Source: Cymbidium sinense
Taxonomy: Eukaryota > Streptophyta > Magnoliopsida > Asparagales > Orchidaceae
Direction of reading: 5' to 3'
NCBI GenBank assembly: GCA_021442155.1
Contig: JAKCPB010000330.1
Coordinates: 62,001-126,000, forward strand
Length of the DNA stretch: 64,000 nucleotides
This document shows, in pieces, positions 58,055 to 64,000 of the stretch. The notes beneath the pieces were generated by a model, which worked only from the letters and a program-made list of their open reading frames with translations, had not been told where the DNA came from and ran no database searches. Each line of letters opens with the position of its first letter. The first letter of the stretch is position 1. Made by a program: the position numbers and the translations under genes.

Positions 58055-60882
58055 GGGTGGGCGTTCACGGAGGTATCCCCATCGTCAATGTGGAATTTGC
58101 TCTTTTTTGCTTCATGAGGCGGAATTGGGCCAAGTTGACTGACTCCCTTTAGTGTGTTATAGAAATCTGACCACCACTTTCCTTGTTATTTTTTAATATT
58201 ATAGTGGCATCTTCTATTTCTTTTGCTACAGAAAAAATTATTGGTGTATGAGGTGTGGATGGTTCCCCCTTCCCTTTGTCAAGGTGAGCATTCAAAGAAT
58301 TTCTGCTATTTTGCACAACAAATCCATTGGAATTAGCACCCTTGCTATAGTCCCCTTGCTATTTTTGGAGTGGGCAGTAACAAATTTTTGTTTTGGGGTG
58401 TCTCCCTTCAGATTTTTTGGCTTGGGTGGCTTGGCCTACCTGTTGGTAACCAAAATCCATGGCCCATATGAGTTTCCCAAGTCATTGTGGTTTGTGGCAT
58501 CGATGAGAGCTCTTTCCAGTTTGAGCTATTTTTCTATAAAATCTGCGAGGGCTATCCAGTTTGTTGTGTGGTTCCTTTGCATGGAGGTGGATGGTTCAGC
58601 TGGAGAAGTACTCATGGCTACCCCTGTACAGCTTGCTAAAATCTTGTTGTTTTCCTGCACTTGATCCTTGTATAGAGCACTTGGGCTAGAATTTTTTTGC
58701 ATACTGCATGATGGGTCGGTTGGAGGTGCAAATTGTGCTATTGTTGCAGAATTTGTTGAAGTGCTAAAATTTTGCATTTGATCTTGGGTGGTTTCTTGGC
58801 GAAGGAGAGGGGAGTATTCTTACTAGTAGGTTGTACATGGTGAGCTATATGAGCATTGTCTGGACACTTATCAATTTTGTGTCCCACCTTCCCACACTTA
58901 AAACAAAGTTATGTGATTTCCTTCATATTCAACCTTTTGAAAAAAGCGTCCATTAACTCCGTTGATCCAAATTATGAGTGGAAGGCTTCTTGAGAGGTCA
59001 ACTTTGACACAGACACGAGCGTAAAGACTTTGTCCCCATTTACTAGTTTGATTATCCATCCACATTGGTTCACCAACGAAAGAAGCAATTCTTGCCAAGT
59101 TGGTACTATCCCAGTAGATAAGTGGTAGGCTAGGTAGTCTCATCCAAATGGGAGAGGTTAATCCTTGCAGAGAGTTAGGAGAGAAGATAGGGCTCCATTT
59201 GTTCATGGTTATAACGTTATCGGCAATGAACCATGGTCCATTTTGGAGGACGGCGTCACACGACTCCACTGATTGAAAAATACATAGAAAGCAATCAATA
59301 GTAACTAACATCAAGTGGAATTCACCCCATTTGCTCCATTTGCACTTTAAGTCATTATTTAGGAAATAGAAAGGTAGTTTCTTTCCAAGTAGTTTCCTTA
59401 CAAGGGTAGCTTCTAATTTCTGAATGTTCTCCTACATAAAATTGTTGTCCAATGTAATGGCAACTCCAACCATATCACTTATATCTTGAAAATTAATGTT
59501 GGCAAGCAGGACAACTCTTGGTTTTTGCCAAACATTAGTTGAAGTTGTTCCTTATTTCTTTGTGTTGTGTGGCATAGAGAATGCATCCTTGATCCATGAA
59601 GCAGAATTGTTGGATAGCCCAAGAATTTGGGTACTAGTCGGGCCATCATTCATGTTAAGGACCCCATTATTTTCACTTATGTTATTTGGCCTTATTCTAA
59701 CCCCCTGAAGATGGAAAGTAGAAGCACTAAACCTCACTTGTATAGGGACTGAGAATCTGTTTGATTATTGGAAATTATCACCATCATCCTCCTTTGCGGC
59801 AAAAGAACAAACACCATGTGTGCATATCTATAAATTCAATGAATCAGTGCATTGGAGGCCTAGTTCAGCCCCTTCCAGCAGGTGCGGAAGATCGGCACTC
59901 CTGACCTATTCAACATTCACATCTACCACAGTAGAAGCATCCACAACACTGGAATTGAAATTTAATGGCTGCGGGCCACTTGCCCCAGACCCATGAAGCT
60001 CACTTGGGCTTAAGATTAAATTAGAGACCTTTATACCCGTGATTGCCGCTAGGTTGTCAATGGATCCAGGGATTGGTTTGAATTTGACTTGTCTAGATGG
60101 TGCTAAGGGTCCTGACCTCATGCAGGAGTCGTTCGCTGCCACAGCAACCTCGACTGCATGGGAATTCTATTCGAGTTGAGCAGCAATTGCCGGCTGAGAC
60201 ACTCCCAGTTAGATGTCGCAATGCTCCATGATATTCATAGCCGCATGATTGTTGTGGGTAGACCCACCCATTGAAGCCACATCCATAGCCATAAACACTG
60301 TTTCACTAGTCTTGCTTGCCCGAACCTGAGTTGGTGATCATGTAGAGTAAGAGTCGGGGGAATCAAGCTCTATCACGCCAGCTGTAGAGCCATGGTTCTG
60401 CGCTGCCTTCCTTGCTATTGGGTTGCTGTCCCTAGCCTCTTCAACCTCCATTCGCATTATTCCCTGTCTAGTAGCAATGTCAATACTTCCACTTGGAGTT
60501 ACTATTCCATTGGAACCCAGCACCGTACCTTCTCTAGCAGGGCCGTGTGCTAGTTGACCACTTCCCTCCCTTAAGCCTCTGCCGCCAGTGGAGTCTAGCT
60601 CCATGTAGGTAACCTACATGGTTGCTGAAATTAGATCAACAACAGCCCTAGATGAGAGCTTGCTACAGCCTTCCTCTTGCTGCCCATCCCCTCCATCATC
60701 CTCCTTGGAGCCAAGGTTGCCATATTTGCCCTTGGAGCTCCCCGGCCTCCCTCCTTTACTGGCCAAACCCCCTCCTGCACTTGCTGCACCTTCCTTCATG
60801 CAAGCAGCCCTCACCTCCAAAGCACAACCACCACTATGCCAGCCACCTTCCTTGCTACCACCACCCCCACTCCTCCTTGAGT
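58051..60882 (-). pseudogene. LINE ORF1 of copy K: Gly-rich leader, DUF4283-like, zinc knuckle, broken
   Basis: The leader piece 60614-60882 is Gly/Ser/Lys-rich (SRRSGGGGSKEGGWHSGG). An open frame across the joint gains its first residues from 18S sequence. 60338-60604 is an open acidic/Ser-rich piece. A CTHGVCSFA motif lies near 59805-59830. The DUF4283-like domain is nicely open at 58898-59314: FLCIFQSVESCDAVLQNGPW, WMRLPSLPLIYWDSTNLARI and WMDNQTSKWGQSLYARV. The knuckle (58870-58920) reads CFKCGKVGHKIDKC with all ligands, one frame away. A Ser/Thr-rich tail follows at 58526-58777. Confidence 0.82.
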
Positions 60883-61576
60883 ATGGACGCAAGGGTGAAA
60901 CTTAAAGGAATTGATGGAAGGGCACCACCAAGAGTGGAGCCTGCAGCTTAATTTGACTCAACACGAGAAAACTTACTAGGTCCAGGCATAGTAAGGATTG
61001 ACAGATTGAGAGCTCTTTCTTGATTCTATGCATGGTGGTGCATGGTCATTTTTAGTTGGTGGAGCAATTTGTTTGGTTAATTTCATTAACAAATGAGACC
61101 TCGGCCTGCTAACTAGCTATGCGGAGTTCAACCTCCATGGCCAGCTTCTTAGAGGGACTATGGTCATTTAAGCCACAGAAGTTTGTGGCAATAATAGGTC
61201 TGTGATGCCCTTAAATGTTCTAGGCTGCATGCACGCTACACTGATGTATTCAATGAGTATATAGCCTTGGCCGACAAACTCGGGTAATCTTTTGAAAATT
61301 TCATCATGATGGGGATATATCATTGCAATTGCTAATCTTCAACAAGAAATTCCTAGTAAGTGCGAGTCATCTACTCAAGTTGACTACGTTCCTGCCTTTT
61401 TTGTACTCACCTCCCATCACTCCTACCGATTGAATGGTCCAGTGAAGTGTTCGGATTGTTGTGACATTGGTGGTCTGCCACTCGTGATTCGGCGAGAAGT
61501 CCATCGAACCTTATCATTTGGAGGAAGGAGAAGTCACAACAAGGTTTCCGTAGGTGAACCTGTAGAAGGATCATTG
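60878..61576 (+). rRNA. 18S rRNA, 3' portion only, decayed (pseudogene)
   Basis: The segment starts at GAGTATGGACGCAAGG and ends at the canonical GGATCATTG 3' end, corresponding to roughly the last 700 bases of plant 18S. Landmarks include AAACTTAAAGGAATTGA, CTTAATTTGACTCAACACG, CTAGCTATGCGGAG and CAAGGTTTCCGTAGGTGAAC. Many conserved sites have changed: the stretch usually GTACACACCGCCCGTCGCTCC reads gtactcacctcccatcactcc, and GTTAACGAACGAGACC reads attaacaaatgagacc. The 5' two thirds of 18S are absent, replaced by copy K. It cannot yield a working rRNA. Confidence 0.93.
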
Positions 61577-61813
61577 TCGACACCAAAACTTATCAAGTGA
61601 TTCAGAAAACTCGTGAAGCGAGCGGTGGAGGTTGTCACCGCGGGATGACCATCCCGGCCGTCACCTCATCCTTTCCTGGGAGGGGCGTGGGGGCCACGAT
61701 CGGGGACAGATGAAACATAAACTAGCGTAGCTCCGTTGTAAGGGAAAATCAAAAGGCATGAGCCCCATGTCAGGCTCGGTGGCGTGGAGCATCGTTGTAC
61801 TCCATGCGGATGG
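61577..61813 (+). other. ITS1, short (about 237 bp)
   Basis: This is the spacer between the 18S end and the 5.8S start. It is GC-rich around 61610-61690. Gymnosperm ITS1 is usually much longer, so an internal deletion is likely if the host is a gymnosperm. Confidence 0.75.
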
Positions 61814-61973
61814 ACATGACTCTCGATAATGGATATCTCAGCTCTCACATCAATGAAAAGCGCAGCAAAATGTGATATGTGGTGCAAATTGCAGAATCCC
61901 GTGAACCATTGAGTCTTTGAATGCAAGTTACGCTCGAGGTCAGCTGACTGAGGGCACGTCCACCTGGGCATCA
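61814..61973 (+). rRNA. 5.8S rRNA, full length but decayed (pseudogene)
   Basis: About 160 bp aligns along the whole 5.8S gene, and the central AATTGCAGAATCCCGTGAACC is kept. Of the three conserved motifs used to recognise functional plant 5.8S, CGATGAAGAACGYAGC reads caatgaaaagcgcagc and TTTGAACGCA reads tttgaatgca, while GAATTGCAGAAWCC has one change. Most other differences are CG to TG or CA. This pattern marks a silenced rDNA pseudogene. Confidence 0.92.
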
Positions 61974-62231
61974 AGCATCATGTCGCTCTGTGCAAACTCC
62001 ATCCCCCCTGATGGGTGCGTGTCAGCCAAGGCACGGATGCGCAGGGTGGCCCGTCGTGCCCTTTGGTGCGGTGGGCTGAAGAGCTCATCATCATCTCGCT
62101 GGTTGCGAGTAACGAGGGGTGGGTGAAAGGTGTCAGCGTAGCATGCATTGTCTCACATGGAGCTTGAGAGAATGATGGTGTCCCCGAGGTGATCCTGACC
62201 TATGTGCCAATCTGCATGCGATGACTTGGAA
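61974..62231 (+). other. ITS2
   Basis: This spacer between 5.8S and 26S is about 258 bp long. It contains the words GGATGCGCAGGGTGGCCCGTC, here cited as positions 62035-62056, and ACGAGGGGTGGGTGAAAG (62112-62129), which I recall as typical of conifer/cycad ITS2. The resemblance is from memory. Confidence 0.75.
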
Positions 62232-62579
62232 TGCGACCCCAGGATGGGCAAGCCCACATGCCGAGTTTAAGCAGATCAATAAGTGGAGGAGAAGAAACTT
62301 ACGAGGATTCTCCTAGTAATGGTGAGCGAACCAAGACATGCCCAGCGTGGGAATCGAGTTGCCATGCGGCAGCTCAAATTGTAGTTTGGAGAAGTGTCCT
62401 CAGCAATGATCTAGGCCCAAGTCCCTTAAAAAGTGGCGATGGGGAGGGTGATAGCCCCATTTGGCCCAAACCCTATCGCAACATGAGGCGCTATCAGTGA
62501 GTTGTGGTGTTTGGGAATGCAGCCCTAATCGGGCGATAAATTCTGTCCAAGGCTAAATACAGGCGAGAGATCGATAGCG

Positions 62580-62615
<36 letters not shown>

Positions 62616-63024
62616 TAAAGAGAGTCAAAGAGTGCTTGAAATTATCGGGAGGAAAGTGGATGGGGGCCGGCGGTGTGCCTCGGCCCGGCGAAAGGCCGAC
62701 TTGCCGCCGCTTCGAGGCGGGTCGTTCTGCCTTCCACGGCTTGGTGATCGGCGCAGGAGACACCGTCGGTGTGGCCTGCGAGCATAACGTGCATCATCTA
62801 GGTGAGCCCCACGAGGCTCCTGCACGCCCATCATAACGTTCCGTGGGCTCCCCATTGGACCAATTTTGAAACACGGACCAAGGAGCCTGACATGCGTGCA
62901 AGCTGATGGGTCTCGAAGCCCGGTGGGCATAAGGAAGTTGATGCGTGGGATCCTCTCTCATGGGTGCACCGCGGACCGACCCAGATCTTCTGTGAAGGGT
63001 TTGAGTGAGAGCATGAGTGTGGGA
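62232..63024 (+). rRNA. 26S rRNA, 5' portion only, decayed (pseudogene)
   Basis: The segment opens with GCGACCCCAGG followed by GAGTTTAAGCAGATCAATAA and covers the D1-D2 region. Landmarks are GGCTAAATACAGGCGAGAGA, GAACAAGTACCGCGAGGGAA and GTCAAAGAGTGCTTGAAATT. The variable D2 part (62655-62840) is diverged and appears shorter than in angiosperms. After TTGAGTGAGAGCATGAGTGT, near 63020, similarity ends abruptly. Only about 800 of about 3,400 bases are present. Confidence 0.9.
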
Positions 63025-63080
63025 TAAAAATAGTGTCCGGGTGGAAATCTGGCCACGCGACCTGAGAGACAATCAAAATA

Positions 63081-63102
63081 TTCGGGCGCCCACACGCCCG
63101 AA
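63081..63102. other. Perfect inverted repeat (8-bp stem, 6-nt loop)
   Basis: TTCGGGCG, loop CCCACA, CGCCCGAA. It lies about 60 bp beyond the end of 26S similarity. No U-tract follows directly, so no function is assigned. Confidence 0.6.
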
Positions 63103-63423
63103 AAAATTACCCGAAGGTCACGCAAAAAATCAGGGCGTGGCAAGCTCGATGTTTGTGAAGGATGTGCCATCTGGGAGGCCGATGCGATTGGCTGGCAGCC
63201 ACAACTTGGTGGGGATACGGAGCTTGTAACAGTCGTGTAGGGCAATCATGAACATTCCCAGCATCAATGGACGCACTGCCATCGGATAAGCATCGGCATT
63301 CGAGCATGCGATCGCGGACGTGCAGTGGCGCTCGTGCAGATGGTGGCGGTCATGATCGAGGGTGCGACGGTAGGACGTCAGGCACTTGGCCTGGTGATGG
63401 TTGGAGCTGAGGCGGCATGCGCT

Positions 63424-63432
63424 TATATAAAA
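63424..63432 (+). promoter_or_regulatory. TATA-box-like sequence
   Basis: TATATAAAA stands in otherwise GC-rich DNA at the boundary of the two open frames in this region. It could be a Pol II core promoter, but there is no supporting gene model. Confidence 0.2.
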
Positions 63433-64000
63433 ATCAAGACTCATGAACGCACATGTGCCCAATGCCCAAGTGCTCCAAGTGCCTAAGGCTCACAAGTGGC
63501 AAGCCAACTGTCCCGCTAGCCACAGACGTGACCTGAGCATCCTCATGGTCTCACGTACGATGATGGGCATGACTGCATGCCCCCCAGGTGCTAACGTGAC
63601 TCCGTGGGCCACTGCGGGTGTTGGCACAAATCCGACGACATCAGTATTTGGCGCGCTCACGGCCATGACTTATGCGTGCATCGCGGCCATCATGGGCGCC
63701 ACGCGCTACGCCAGCGCGACGCGCCTCCCCTGCACCTCCATCGTGTGTGCCCAAGAGCACTGCCATGTGCCTCCATGCCCCACCCCTGCGACCCCACAGC
63801 AGAGTAGCTCCACGGTATGTGCATGCCCGTGCCCCTCGTGGTATTGCATGCCCTCGTTACTCATCACAGTGATTTGGTGCCCATGTGGGCATATCTTCTC
63901 AAAATTGGCCCTTTTTGCCATTATTTGAGGGTGGAACCTCCTAAAACCCCCTAGTGATGCTCACGGGTGCATTAGGCGGCCTTCATTTGGGCATATGGTG

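Larger units (their letters stand above)
54091..60882 (-). mobile_element. LINE copy K (lineage 2), nearly full length, 5' end joined to 18S rDNA
   Basis: The copy is the last of the array and about 6.8 kb long. Its leader matches those of F and I up to CTCCTTGAGT and then changes into 18S rRNA sequence, so about 110 bp of the outermost leader is missing. It is the most diverged lineage-2 copy. Confidence 0.87.
63025..64000. other. Unrecognised GC-rich sequence downstream of the rDNA fragment
   Basis: The composition changes to GC-rich with many CG dinucleotides, unlike the LINEs. A minus-strand frame at 63130-63462 ends LHDCYKLRIPTKLWLP and so on, which reads like coding sequence but which I do not recognise. 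A plus-strand frame at 63443-63928 looks like a composition artefact (Cys/Pro/Ala-rich, no domain). It could be part of another transposable element or a diverged rDNA spacer. Confidence 0.4.

Noticed and set aside
1..60882. LTR retrotransposons or an array of LTRs
   Set aside because: No long terminal repeats, integrase or aspartic protease motifs are visible. The junction repeats are only about 15 bp and ORF order is that of LINEs.
1..60882. CRISPR-like or satellite array
   Set aside because: The repeats are 6.5-7.0-kb protein-coding units with divergent lineages, not short spaced repeats.
61814..61973. Functional 5.8S gene
   Set aside because: Two of three conserved motifs are mutated and flanking 18S and 26S are truncated.
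60878..63024. Site-specific rDNA LINE of the R1/R2 type
   Set aside because: R1 and R2 enter 28S at fixed sites. Here the joint is in 18S, the domains (APE plus RNase H, DUF4283-like ORF1) are those of plant L1-like elements, and the other copies are not in rDNA.
913..63928. Many plus-strand open frames of 60-160 residues across the LINE array
   Set aside because: They lie opposite legible minus-strand LINE domains and show no domain of their own. Only those in 35390-37660 (copy H) match LINE protein.
63443..63928. 161-residue plus-strand frame
   Set aside because: The composition (Cys, Pro, Ala, His) follows local GC content. No domain, no repeated signal and a competing frame on the other strand.

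Overview
The window is plant nuclear repeat DNA, almost certainly from a seed plant and probably a gymnosperm. No intact host protein gene was found. From 1 to about 60,880 it is a head-to-tail array of decayed LINE (non-LTR) retrotransposons, and from about 60,880 to 63,024 it is a broken, decayed 18S-ITS1-5.8S-ITS2-26S ribosomal DNA segment. The plant call rests on the LINE architecture (DUF4283-like domain plus CCHC zinc knuckle in ORF1; APE endonuclease, reverse transcriptase, zf-RVT and C-terminal RNase H in ORF2) and on the rDNA. The gymnosperm call rests on ITS2 wording recalled from conifer and cycad sequences and is an inference.

Layout. I count eleven LINE copies, named A to K. Ten lie on the minus strand, so their 5' ends are at the higher coordinates: A 1-3450 (cut by the window edge), B 3469-7950 (5'-truncated), C 7969-14623 (full length), D 14643-18815 (lacks ORF1), E 18816-22806 (lacks its 3' third), F 22825-31638 (contains a 1.85-kb internal tandem duplication), G 31654-40628 (full length, interrupted), I 40672-47516, J 47536-54069, K 54091-60882. 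Copy H (35390-37736) is the only plus-strand copy. It is 5'-truncated and nested in the endonuclease domain of G with a 14-bp target-site duplication. After subtracting H and the duplication in F, complete copies are about 6.5-7.0 kb.

The copies fall into at least two lineages that alternate along the array: lineage 1 in A, B, C and J, with E and G as a diverged branch, and lineage 2 in D, F, H, I and K. Simple tandem amplification of one unit would not give this interleaving; repeated insertion of different family members next to one another would. Almost every junction carries one to three copies of a 15-bp motif (AAAGTTTTTGGGTTC on the plus strand) between the 3' end of one copy and the 5' end of the next. 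This suggests insertion targeted to the 5' end of resident copies, and it is the most interesting candidate system here.

How the parts worked when intact. ORF1 is the presumed RNA-binding chaperone. ORF2 begins at a stop/start overlap with ORF1 (TGATG, TAATG or ATGA), which suggests coupled reinitiation. ORF2 supplied the nick (APE), cDNA synthesis (RT) and RNase H. All copies are now pseudogenes with stops, frameshifts and lost catalytic residues.

The rDNA piece begins inside 18S at the 5' edge of copy K and stops in the 5' part of 26S. Most of its changes look like CpG decay. The last kilobase (63025-64000) is GC-rich, unrecognised sequence. Several LINE stretches carry clusters of small deletions that may be consensus or assembly error.
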